A stretch of DNA of 64,000 nucleotides from Neocallimastix lanati (nom. inval.) (taxonomy: Eukaryota > Neocallimastigomycota > Neocallimastigomycetes > Neocallimastigales > Neocallimastigaceae): assembly GCA_016946835.1 (NCBI GenBank), contig JACVTC010000106.1, forward strand, positions 88,501 to 152,500, read 5' to 3'. The position numbers were made by a program, and so were the translations under genes. The notes below the pieces were generated by a model that worked only from the letters and a program-made list of their open reading frames with translations, was not told the origin of the DNA and ran no database searches. Of the stretch, positions 36,835 through 47,820 are shown one piece after another; position 1 is the first letter of the stretch, and the number at the start of each line of letters is the position of its first letter.

Positions 36835-38089
36835 TAAATTCAAAATAATATAATTAAAAATTAATTTATATTTTAAAAATAAATATAATATATATTATTT
36901 TATATTTTAATATATGAAGATTTGAAGTAAATATTAAATCAAAAATTTTTAATTTTATTTTTTTATTTTATTTTTGTTTTTTAGAAAATATAATATTAAT
37001 ATTAATAACAATATTAATATAAAAAAAAGATATCTATAATAAGTAAATATTTATAAATATATAATAATGTTTTTTATAAATGAACAGATAAAAAAAAATT
37101 GTATATATTATTTCAAAATTTTAGTAATAAATTATTTTTTTAAATATATAATTATCCCTTATTTTCTATAATTACATACCTTAAGATCAACAATGAATAG
37201 GAATTTATGGTTGAATCAACTAAAATTATTTATACTAATTATTTTCAATTTTATTAATTCAGTACTAGCATAAATATTATAAATTTTTGGTTAGTTTTTT
37301 TTCATAATTTATTTTTTGTTATTATTTATAGGCCCAATAACAATCATAAAAAATATAAATAGCCAATCAATTTAATATATAATATACTTTACAATATATA
37401 CTAATATATTTATTTTTTATATTCTAATTTTGGTGAATAAAAAAAATTTATTTATTTAATTCTCCACATTTATCACAAAAAGTGTAAAAAAAAAAAAAAA
37501 AAAAAAGAAATGATAAAAATATATTTTACAAAATTAATAATAATATAATTTTCAAATTCGAATATTATATTTTATTATAAGTTAATTAAAAATTGCTTCT
37601 ATGAAAATACCATTATCATTTTTGATAGTATATATTTAAATAATAATATATTAATATTAATTTAATAAAAATAAAAACTGATACTTAAAATAATATTTAC
37701 AATAATATATAGTTATTAAACAATATTTATTTTATTGTAGAAGTATACATTTTTATTGTTGTTATTATTATATAATATCTTAATTTATATATATATATAT
37801 TTTATTTTTATAGTAAAAAATATTATATTTGTTTTTTCTATTTTATATAATATACTATGTAACAATTAACAATTAAAAATATAATTTATTTATATTATTT
37901 ATTATATATTATTTTCTTTTAAAATATATTTATTTAGGTAATAATATTTGGTATTATAAATAATATATATTTTATATAATACTGTATTACTATTTGTTAT
38001 ATATATATAATTTATTTCTTTTTAATAAAAACTAATTATTTTATTATTTATATTTTTTTTTTCATTCATATTATAAAAAAGTTATTTAA
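36293..38089. other. Intergenic region between UTP6 and a Lys/Glu-rich protein gene
   Basis: AT-rich; poly-A of about 38 at 36792-36830. It contains the isolated signal-peptide-like frame at 37193-37273 (listed separately). No other coding signal was seen. Confidence 0.5.
37193..37273 (+). pseudogene. Orphan signal-peptide-like frame (26 codons)
   Basis: An ATG opens MNRNLWLNQLKLFILIIFNF followed by INSVLA and an immediate TAA. This is a textbook signal peptide: basic start, hydrophobic core, and an A-x-A-like end at the stop. No secreted protein frame continues after it, either directly or through an obvious GT..AG join. It may be a relic of a secreted-enzyme gene of which only the leader remains, or chance. 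Confidence 0.35.
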
Positions 38090-40648
38090 TTATGCTCTTT
38101 TAGATTGAGATGATTGTTGTTGAGGTGCTGCTGAATTATTTATCCAAGAAGTAATCTTATCTTCATATTCTTGATGTTCCTTTCTTTTTTGTTTTTTATA
38201 TTTAAGATTTTCAATTTGCATATAATTATGATCTTTAGTTTCAATAGGTATAAAAGATTCTTTTGGAGCTTGTACTTCAACAGCTAAACTTCTCCTTTGT
38301 ATCTTATCTCTCTTTGATTGTCCTGGAATTACACGTAGTGAGGCAGTAGTAGGGAAGGTATTGTATTCCATAGGTGTGAATGTAATGAATTTTTGACCTG
38401 GGTATTCTTGAATTTCATTTTCATATACTTTATTTAATTTTTCATTAGAATTTATTTTTTTAAGACTGTTATTACTATTATGTCCACTTTCTATACTGTC
38501 ATCACTATTACTTTTCTTCATCTTCTCATTTGAAACATGACCTGTCATCATAATTTGTGTTCTTCTTTTATTACTTTCAATAATGGATTGACGCTTTCTT
38601 TGAATTTCTTGTTCATTAAGAAATTTATTGAATTCATCAAAACTCAATGAACTTTTTGAATTCATTAATCTACCATTATTTATTATAGATGATCTTTTTC
38701 CGGCCATATTTGGTGCAGTTTCTTTCATCTCTGGACTATGTGCTAGGCTATTTCTTTGTATGCCATTTATTGAAGTATTGTTCATTGCCATACCATTCAT
38801 GGGCGCTCCATTCATTACCATACCATTCATGGGTCCCACCATATAACCATTAGATATATTACGATTATATGAATTTAAACAACCAGCACTATGTGAATTT
38901 TTTAAACCTGAATTACTAAATGTATTTCTATTACTTGAATTAATAGGATGATTAGCATTTAGTTCAGCTAATTGATTTAAAAAGGATGATCTTTTTTCTT
39001 TAATAGCTGCTAATGTTAAATCATCATCTTCATCATCATTAAAGGGTTTTAATGCATTGAAACTTCTACATTTCGGCATATTGATTCTATCTTTACTATT
39101 AGAATTTGGTACACCAGAGCTAAAATATCCACTATTACGTAATGCCATTGAACGTCTGACACGACTTAAAAGATCACTTGCTGATACACTTTTTCTTAAT
39201 TCTTTACCAGCTACAGTTTTTCTATTGTCATATTTTAATTTTACTACATATAATGGTTTTTCTTCATCATCATCATCATCATTATTTTTTGTATTTTCCA
39301 ATGTATTTAGTCCATGAGGTTGAGGACTTTTATAACGGAGAATAGCTAATGGAAGTTCATCTTCAATTTCTTCAATTTCCTGTTTTTTCTTTTCACTATG
39401 TTCATCCAATACTTTATTATTATCATTTTCATTTTCATTTTCATTCTTTTCTTTCATTTCTTCTTTTTCTTTTACATTACCAATTTCTTTATTTTCTTTG
39501 TCTTTTATGTTATGATTTTCTTTACTTTCATTTTCATTCTCAATTTTATTTTTTTCTTCCATTTTTTCTTCTTCTTTTTCTTTTATATCATCAATTTCTT
39601 TATTTTCTTTTTCTTCTTTTTTTACTTTCTCAGAAATACATTCTTTTATATCATTATTTGAAATTTCTTTATTTTTAACATTATCTATATTCTGAATACC
39701 CGATTTAATTTCATTTTCACTTTCATTAATTGGAATACTACCTGATACATAATTTTCATTTTCATTATTTGTTTTATTATTGTTTGTTGAAGCATTTTTT
39801 GAATTGACTGTAACTTGTTGTAAATTATCATTAACATTTTCAGTTCCAGTTGAAATAGTTGATTTATTATCGAAATTTGATGAAAAACTCGTTGTTTCTG
39901 AAATATTATCCATATTAATACCCTTTTTTTTCTCTTTCTTCATTTTTTTATATTCCTTCTTAATTTTCTTTTTACTTTTATCATTATTAATAGCATAGAA
40001 CTCACCTTTCTCGAGATTTTCTTGCATTTTTTTATTATCTTTTTCTTTTTTCTTTTGTTCTTTTAATTCTTTTTTCTTTTTCTTTTTTTCTATTTTTAAT
40101 TCTTTTTTTATTTCTTTTTTGCTTTTTTCAGTAATATTCGATTCTTCATCCTCTGAAAAATATGGATTTTTAACTGAAGGGCTAATAACTGGCATACTAG
40201 CACTATTACCAATTTCCTTTAATGTTCTTATAGCTGGTAATTCTTTACGATGTTTTTTATGATCTTTTTCATTTAAGGTATTAGGAATATTTGCTTCAGC
40301 TTCATTCTTTTGATCTTTAACATTTAAATTATTAGGAATATTTGTTTCAGCTGAATTTTTTTGATCTTTTACCTTTACTTCATTATTTGATACATTTATA
40401 TCATTTGAAATTGTTTGATTTTTCAATTTATCTAAAGATTCATTTTCTAATTCAATATTTGAAATTTTAGTAGAACGTTTACCAAAGCTTTTAAGAATAC
40501 TTTTATTACTCTTTTTACTACTATTTTTTTTAATTTCTTTTAATTTTTTCTTATCTTCTTTTTCTTCATCAGTCGAATAAATAGAATCATTTAATAAAAA
40601 ACTTTCACTTTTACTTTTATGCTTAAAAATCCCTTTTAAGGAATGCAT
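38090..40648 (-). CDS. Lys/Glu/Asn-rich protein of unknown function, 852 aa, intronless
   Basis: One uninterrupted frame of coding composition; no enzyme or known domain recognised. Residues 1-60 are basic (MHSLKGIFKHKSKSESF). Residues roughly 130-420 are long charged Lys/Glu tracts likely to form coiled coil or single alpha helix. Short acidic Asp/Glu runs occur near 445 and 540. Near 490-515 is a basic SASDLLSRVRRSMALR segment. Near 615-635 Met-Asn-Gly repeats occur (MNGMVMNGAPMNGMAMNN). The C-terminal ~110 residues look more ordered (YPGQKFITFTPMEYNTFP, LRVIPGQSKRDKIQRRSLAV, then YEDKITSWINN). There is no signal peptide or membrane span. Probably a cytoskeletal or nuclear scaffold-like protein (inference only). 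The start is the first ATG of the frame. Confidence 0.8.
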   Translation of the reverse strand: MHSLKGIFKHKSKSESFLLNDSIYSTDEEKEDKKKLKEIKKNSSKKSNKSILKSFGKRSTKISNIELENESLDKLKNQTISNDINVSNNEVKVKDQKNSAETNIPNNLNVKDQKNEAEANIPNTLNEKDHKKHRKELPAIRTLKEIGNSASMPVISPSVKNPYFSEDEESNITEKSKKEIKKELKIEKKKKKKELKEQKKKEKDNKKMQENLEKGEFYAINNDKSKKKIKKEYKKMKKEKKKGINMDNISETTSFSSNFDNKSTISTGTENVNDNLQQVTVNSKNASTNNNKTNNENENYVSGSIPINESENEIKSGIQNIDNVKNKEISNNDIKECISEKVKKEEKENKEIDDIKEKEEEKMEEKNKIENENESKENHNIKDKENKEIGNVKEKEEMKEKNENENENDNNKVLDEHSEKKKQEIEEIEDELPLAILRYKSPQPHGLNTLENTKNNDDDDDEEKPLYVVKLKYDNRKTVAGKELRKSVSASDLLSRVRRSMALRNSGYFSSGVPNSNSKDRINMPKCRSFNALKPFNDDEDDDLTLAAIKEKRSSFLNQLAELNANHPINSSNRNTFSNSGLKNSHSAGCLNSYNRNISNGYMVGPMNGMVMNGAPMNGMAMNNTSINGIQRNSLAHSPEMKETAPNMAGKRSSIINNGRLMNSKSSLSFDEFNKFLNEQEIQRKRQSIIESNKRRTQIMMTGHVSNEKMKKSNSDDSIESGHNSNNSLKKINSNEKLNKVYENEIQEYPGQKFITFTPMEYNTFPTTASLRVIPGQSKRDKIQRRSLAVEVQAPKESFIPIETKDHNYMQIENLKYKKQKRKEHQEYEDKITSWINNSAAPQQQSSQSKRA

Positions 40649-42014
40649 CTTCTTATAATAGACTTTATAATTTTAATAGATATTTATTTTATTTTATTTT
40701 TTATTTTTTTACTATTTATTTTAAATTATTTTAAACTATTCTAATATTAATGTTTTTTTTTGATGTATTAATTTTTCTATTATTATATTTTTTTTTGATG
40801 TATTAAAATATCATTTATTTATTTATTTATTTATTTATATTTATTTATTTATATTTATTTATTATTTTATCTCTGCCCAAATATTATTAATTAAACAAAT
40901 ATATATATTATGATAGTAATTTTATTAAATTAAACTAATAGTAAAATTATTTTATATAATAATATTCTATGTTCTATGATAAAGAAATAAATAATTATTA
41001 AACTATATTAAAATGTCTAATTCATTATATTAATCTCTATTATTGTGATTAGTATCAAAACTCAGTATGTTATTTCTTTTTACATTTATATAATACTATT
41101 TTTTAAATACGTCTATATACCCTTATTTTCATAGAAAAAAAAAAAAAAAAAAAAAAAAAAGTTAATATTTTTGTTTTGTAAATAATTATTGATAATTTAA
41201 TAAGTTTAATATATATTTCAATATATATAAATAGAAATTAAATCTATTAATAATTTTTTTTGTATTATAATTATAATAAAGACAACATTAATATTTTAGT
41301 TTATAAATAATAATAATAAATAATAAATAATAATAAATTATAATAAATGATAATTAATAATGATAGTATTAATAATATAATAATATTATTATATAAAACT
41401 TTAATAATATAATTATTTGAGGTTGTCAAAAAATAAAATAATTAAGAAAATTATTAATTATATATTAATAAGTTATATTTAATTATAATTAAAAATAAAC
41501 TTTAAATTCTAATTACAGTAATTAGATAATTTTTTATAATAAAAAAAATATATAAAATTAAGGAATTTGAATAATACTTTTCTTAAATAAATTAATGGTA
41601 CATTTTAATCATACTTAATTTGAAATAAAATAATTTTAAATTTTGGTTAGAAAGAATATTTTACATAATTACTATAAAATTATATAATTTTAATATAATT
41701 TTAATTATAATTTAAATTAATATTATTTAATTTCGATATATTTTTATAGGGTTAAAAAAAAACAATTGAAAAGCTATTATAATTAATAATTATATTATTA
41801 AAATTATATTGAAAGTGAAAATAAATCGTATTATTTTTTTTTTCTATATTATTTTTAATCTGTTTTATATTTTACTTTATTTTATTTTATTTTATTTTAT
41901 TTTATTTTATTTTATTTTATTTTATTTTATTTTTTTTTATTTAGTTATTAATATAATTTTTTTAAATATTTTATTTTTTTACTTTAATATGAAATATTTA
42001 AAGACTTTTTAAAA

Positions 42015-42046
<32 letters not shown>

Positions 42047-42564
42047 AAATAAAAAATAAATAAATAAATAATAGCTATTTTTTTTTTCTTTTCAATTTTA
42101 TAACTGAGAGAAATATTTAAAAAAAAATTATATATTAATTATTATTTTCTTTCTTTTTTTCGAATTATTATTTTAAAATATAATTCGTGAAGAACGAAAC
42201 ATAATAAATTATAATGAAACATAACAAATTTTCAAAACAAAACAAAGCAAAACAAACAAAAAAAAAACATATAATTTTTATGTTTTTACTTATTATTTTA
42301 TTACTTTTTTTATTTACATTTTCAATATACACATTGGATAATTAATATATTTATTTAATAATTAGGTTAAGAAAAAATAATTCTTAATTGCTATATGATT
42401 TGCTACTAGCAATAAAGATATATCATTATTAAATATATATATTTCGTATATAAATATTTGTTATTTTTTAATTATATCAATTATATATATTATTTATTAA
42501 TATTAAATTATATATATAGAAAGATATTTATAAAATTTTTTATTATTTCTTTGGGAATACATAT
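40649..42564. other. Intergenic region with a (TTTTA)n repeat
   Basis: No gene seen. (TTTTA)n at about 41875-41931, (AAAT)n near 42011-42075, poly-A at 41134-41160. A 67-codon Phe/Tyr/Leu frame through the TTTTA array is compositional. Confidence 0.5.
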
Positions 42565-43072
42565 TTATTTTTTTTCTTCTCTTTCTTTCTTTTCTTTATT
42601 TTTTTCATTTTCTTCATTTTCTTTAATGATTGCTTCTAAATTGTCAATATCAAGATCAAGACCTGGTGGCATGATTCTACCTTTGTCAAGGTTGAGATCT
42701 ATAAAATTATTAATTATATTATAAGGAGTTATTTTAAATTAAAAATTAATATAATATTAAATTAAACATTTATTTAACAATATGTTTTTTTTAAATAAAT
42801 AAATATTAATAAGTAAATAAATAATTATTTAAATAATTAATTAAACAATTTTTTAATAATCATTTAATTAATTGAAGTTATTTTAAATTTTATACATTAA
42901 CATTAATAAATATTATTAATTATATATATTTAAATATTATAAATAAATATATTATACTCTTTCCAATATCATTGAATTCTTCGACATTCATGTTTCTTCT
43001 AACAATTTTTCCATTTGAAGCTAAGAAGAAAAGTCCAAGTAAGGAAATCAATATTAAATTATTAACTTTCAT
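42565..43072 (-). CDS. Small secreted or luminal protein with acidic/basic tail, 2 exons, 82 aa
   Basis: Model: complement(42565..42698, 42958..43072), donor A|GTATAAT, acceptor ATAG|AT, frame kept. Residues 1-21 (MKVNNLILISLLGLFFLASNG) form a strong signal peptide. It is followed by KIVRRNMNVEEFNDIGKNLN, RIMPPGLDLDIDNLEAI and a Lys/Glu-rich end (NEENEKNKEKKEREEKK). There are no cysteines after the leader, so it is not a knottin or dockerin protein. The dibasic RR shortly after the leader could be a processing site. The tail is not a clear HDEL-type signal. Function unknown. The small size, clean intron and leader support a real gene. Confidence 0.68.
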
Positions 43073-43608
43073 CTTTTTTACTTATTGTATTTTTCTTTAA
43101 TATCTATTTTATTATTTATTAAGTATTTTTTTTAAATTAATAATAATTATTATTTTAATAATATTTTTTAAACAATTTTTTTATAAATTATAAATTATTT
43201 TATTTGTTATTTTTATATAAAATTTAATAATAATAAATTTTCTTTTAAGCTCTTTTATTATATATAAATAATAAAAATATATATATTTTTTTAAGTATAT
43301 TTCTTTTTAAAATAAAAGAAAAAAAATATTTTATAATTATTGAAAATTTTAAAAATGCGTATTGAATTATAGAATTTTATATTTGATATAATATATTGTA
43401 ATTAATATTATATTATATGATTAATAATTGTTTTAAGATTTTTAAATTTTTAAATTTTAATTTTTAAAAAAATTTGTATATAAAAAGTAAAAAAAAGAAT
43501 TGTATATTTTTTTTATAATAAATATTAATAAATAAATAAATAAATAAATAAATAATATTGAAATATATTTATAAATGTTATTTTAAATTTATTATTACTA
43601 CTAATTAT

Positions 43609-43644
<36 letters not shown>

Positions 43645-44401
43645 ATTATACTATTTATTTAATTTTGATAAAAAAATTCATAATTTGTAAAATTTAAATA
43701 ATCATTATAATAACATATTAATTTCAATAAATTCACATATTTTATATATAGATTTACTAAGTTAATATTACTATTATAAAAATTTTCTGTTATAATAAAA
43801 AAGAAATATAACTATATTTTTTAATTATTCATATGTAATGAGTAAAATATTAAGTGCAATTTTTTTTTAATAATAAAATATATATATAAATAATATACGT
43901 AATATATATTAATGTACAATTGCATAAATTTTAAATGAAATATATTTATTAAATTTAGGTATAGAACTTTAAAAAAAATACAAATCAAAATTAATAACTA
44001 TATTTTAACCAATCATATATTTGAATTTTTTAATTTTCTTATTTTTTTGTAAAAAAAAAAAAATATAATTAATTATTAAAAAATACCTTTTAAACTTTGC
44101 TTTTAATTTTCTTATAAGATAATAAATTATTACTTAATAAAGAGGTAATTGTTTATTAATTTACTTAAAAAATTGTAAAAATATATGAAAATTTTATTAA
44201 AATTATTTTAAAGGGGTAAAAAATAAAGGAGTAGAAATAATATCAATATTAATAATAATAATTAATAAATAAAAAAAAAAAATTTGAATTTAAATAAGCT
44301 CTTTAAAATAAATAATATAATTTTATTATCAAATTTAAATAATCTTAAAATTATATAATTGATTATTTAATTAAAAATAATGACTTTATTCAAAAAATGT
44401 A

Positions 44402-44474
<73 letters not shown>

Positions 44475-44780
44475 GTATTTAGGTAGAAATAAGAAGTATT
44501 AATATTTATGATAATAATAAAAAGAGAGAGAAAGGAAAGCAATATGAAAGAAATTATAGATAAATTTATTTTATTTTATCTATATATTAAATATATATAT
44601 TATATATGAGAAATATATAAATTATAATTAAAGAAGAAATTCTATAAATATTAATTGTATAATAATTTTTATTATTCACTTTTAAGTAATAAAGTTTAAA
44701 TAAAATTTAATAATATATATTTAAATTTACATTATTCATAAAATATATAAATCATTATTTAATAGTAATATTAAACAAAA
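43073..44780. other. Intergenic region between divergent genes, with (AAT)n
   Basis: Shared upstream region of the small secreted protein (minus) and PRPP synthetase (plus). It contains poly-T at 43612-43640, (AAAT)n near 43528-43556 and the (AAT)n array at 44403-44473. No TATA box can be singled out in such AT-rich sequence. Confidence 0.5.
44403..44473. repeat. (AAT)n microsatellite upstream of PRPP synthetase
   Basis: About 23 perfect AAT copies, ending roughly 310 bp before the start codon of the plus-strand gene. Confidence 0.9.
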
Positions 44781-46163
44781 ATGAACAATCTTGTAGTTTT
44801 ATCTGGTTCTGCTCATCCTAACCTTACTAAAGAAATTTGCGAAAAGTTAGGTATTACGGTTGGTAAAGTTACTCTTTCAAAATTCTCAAACCAAGAAACT
44901 AATGTAGAAATTCATCAATCCATTCGTGAAAATGATGTATATATTGTTCAATCTGGTTGTGGTCGAGTTAATGATAATTTAATTGAACTTATTATTATGA
45001 TTGGTGCTTGTAGAACTGCTAGTGCTAGGTAAATTTAATATTATTATATATTATTTTTTTTTATTTTTATAAAAAGAAATGAAATTAATATGAAATTTAT
45101 ATAAATTTGTGAAAAATGGAAAATTGTAGAAGAGTTGTTTGTGTTTGTCCATTCTTCCCATACTCTCGTAATCTTGAACCAGAAGATTTATCTTTTGATG
45201 AACCAAAAAGTATATATAATAATAATAAAGGTTATAATTTTGTATCATAAATTTAAATAACTTATTAAACAGAAATATTTATTAATAATTATTAATAAAG
45301 AAACTGAAACTACTATAAAGACCAAAGCAAACACTACTGTTACTGACCTTAGTAAATTACCAGTTCCACCAAGTAGCAATCAAAATAAATACAAACATTG
45401 GACCGCTAAATCAGGTACCTTAATTGCTAATATGATTACGGCTGCTGGTAAGTTTAATACTTAAAGAGTTTAATACATATATATTAATAAATAGAAATGT
45501 AATAAATACGATATTAAAATTTCAAAATATTTTATTATTTATTTTTATTTTTTTTTTATTATAGGTGCTGATCAAATAATTACTCTCGATCTTCACGATC
45601 CACAATTTCAAGGTTTCTTTGATATTCCAGTTGATAATTTAACTAGTCAACCATTAATTGCAAAGTATATTAAAGATAATATTCCAGATTACAAAGAAGG
45701 TATTATTGTTTCCCCAGACGCTGGTGGTGCTAAGAGAGCTACAGCTCTTAGTGAAATTCTTAACACTAATTTTGGTTTAATTCATAAAGACAGTAGAAAC
45801 AAGGAAAATTTACAACTTGTTGGTAATGTTAAAGACAGAACTTGTATATTACTTGATGATATTATTGATACTGCCAACACCGTTACAAAAGCTGCTAAAC
45901 TTTTACACGAAAATGGTGCTAAGAGAATTTACGTAGTTGCTCCACATGCAATTTTATCAGGCAATGCTCTTAACCTTCTTAATGAAAGTTTCATTGATGA
46001 AGTTATTGTTGGTAACACTATTCCACAGGAAGAACACGTTGAAAAGTGTCCAAAGATAAAGGTTATTGATTTTTCTTCAATGTTCGCTGAAGTTATTAGA
46101 AGAATTCACAATGGTGAAAGTGTTTCATTTTTATATGGTGATTCTCACAACTGGGAATATTAA
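44781..46163 (+). CDS. PRS: Ribose-phosphate pyrophosphokinase (PRPP synthetase), 4 exons, 357 aa
   Basis: Model join(44781..45028, 45130..45209, 45301..45447, 45565..46163); phases agree and introns have GT..AG ends. The enzyme transfers pyrophosphate from ATP to ribose 5-phosphate, making PRPP for purine, pyrimidine, NAD, His and Trp synthesis in the cytosol. Visible family motifs: VVLSGSAHPNLTKEI and LSKFSNQETNVEI at the N-terminus, ASARRVVCVCPFFPYSR, GTLIANMITAAGADQIITLD with DLH at 167-169, FFDIPVDNL, SPDAGGAKRATAL near 208, and the PRPP-binding loop ILLDDIIDTANT at about 253-264 (usual form DDxxDTxGT). After FPYSR the usual RQDKK loop is replaced by a longer insert (NLEPEDLSFDEPKK, then a Thr/Lys-rich stretch). 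Fungi usually carry several PRS paralogues, some with such non-homologous inserts; which paralogue this is was not determined. Confidence 0.93.
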
Positions 46164-46507
46164 TTAAATTGTTGATTTTTTTTTTTTTTCATTTAAAGTA
46201 TATAAAATATATACACATATATTTATACATATATACACACTATTACCAAAAAAAAAAAAAAAAAAAAAAAAATAGAAAAATAAAATTATTTATAATTTAA
46301 TAATAATAAATTTATTAATAAATAAAGAAAGGGGAAAAAAAAAACAAATATCAACATTAAACTACAAGAAAGAGTTCATTATTAAAAATAAAATTTAATC
46401 ATTCAAAGATTAATCATATTTTATTTTTTTCTTTACAAAAATTAATTGTTAAATCCAATTAATAGAAATTTAAAAAAATTTACAGAGCTATTTCCAATAA
46501 TAAAAAC

Positions 46508-46542
<35 letters not shown>

Positions 46543-46949
46543 CCTAAAAAACTTAAATACTAATCAGAAATAAACTACTAAAAAAGAAAAAAAAATTAAA
46601 TAATTTTATTAAATCTCATATTTATTTATTTTAAAATAATTTTATAATAGAATTTGAAGCATAATTTATTAATTAAAAAAAAAAAAACCTAATTAAAAAG
46701 GAAAATATTAAATAATATAAAAAAATTATAAAATTACAAAAACTAAAATAAAATAAAAATAATAATATAAATAAAAATAATATATAAATAATATAATATA
46801 ATAAACAAAAATTATTAATTTATATCAATTTATATATTTTTTAATAATTGAAATTTTGTGTGATTATGGAATATTGCAAAATTGTTCATAATAAAATAAA
46901 AAAGTTTTTTTTTTTTTTTAGAATAATAATTTAAATAGTTTATAAAATA
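46164..46949. other. 3' flank of PRPP synthetase, A-rich
   Basis: Dominated by A-tracts (46247-46272, 46507-46535). No gene seen. Confidence 0.55.
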
Positions 46950-47130
46950 ATTGTGATTAGTGATTTTTACGCTATGATTAATTTGTATACCTAAATTCGA
47001 ATGATAATTTTTATCCACATCGAGTTAATTATCTATGAAATGGAAAGAAAGAGGTCATTTCTTCATCGAAAGTCATATTGTGTTTTTTTTTTTAATATTA
47101 ATGTAAAAAAAATTCATGTATTTTTTTTTT
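46950..47130 (-). repeat. Dispersed repeat copy 2 (inverted relative to copy 1)
   Basis: The minus strand matches 31157-31400 block by block: AATACATGAA plus T-run, ATTAATATTAAAAAA, ATGACTTTCGATGAAGAAAT, TTTCC, ATGTGGATAA, ATTATCATTCGAAT and AAATTAATCATA. The ATG-initiated frame here is short (47076-47029, MTFDEEMTSFFPFHR). Copy 2 lacks the roughly 65-base segment present in copy 1. Similarity covers the sequence before the ATG too, so it is a DNA-level repeat, not only a shared peptide. Confidence 0.5.
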
Positions 47131-47375
47131 TTTTTTTTTTTTTAATTAAAATTATTTAAATAAAGTTTATTACTGTATATAAAAAAATATATATATAATT
47201 AAACTATAGCCAATCAACATTATAAATTAATTTAAAATAATAATATAATTTTTTTTTTTTTTTTGCATTATATTAAATCAAATTAAATTGTTATTAATAA
47301 TTTTATTTTATATTATTATTTATAAATATTTCAAATTTTTAAGATTATTCTTTTTATTAAATTTTTAAAAAGACA

Positions 47376-47410
<35 letters not shown>

Positions 47411-47596
47411 ATTTTTATTAAATTTAATTGAATTTTTTTATTTAAGATACAAATGCTTTTTTTACTTATTATAAGTGATTTTTTATTTTCATTTATAAAT
47501 CCATTTTATTAATGTATTTATAATAAAAATAATTAAAAAAATTAATTTTTTTAAATTGATATCTAAATTTAAAGATTATATTTCCTATTTCTTTTA

Positions 47597-47633
<37 letters not shown>

Positions 47634-47737
47634 TAATTATTTTATTTCAATATAATAAAAAAAAAAAAAATTTTAAATTTATTAACACTACTACTATTAT
47701 ATTTTATTTTTATTTATATTGTAATGTTTAAAATTTA

Positions 47738-47771
<34 letters not shown>

Positions 47772-47820
47772 TTTTTTTTTTTATTATTTATTTATTTTTA
47801 TTTATAATATATTAGATATT
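47131..47820. other. 3' flank of the WDR44-like gene
   Basis: AT-rich, with poly-A at 47377-47408, (ATT)n at 47602-47633 and an (AT)n run at 47737-47760. No gene. Confidence 0.55.

Noticed and set aside
39349-39678. Long plus-strand Phe/Leu-rich frames
   Set aside because: Antisense shadow of the Lys/Glu-rich minus-strand protein gene.
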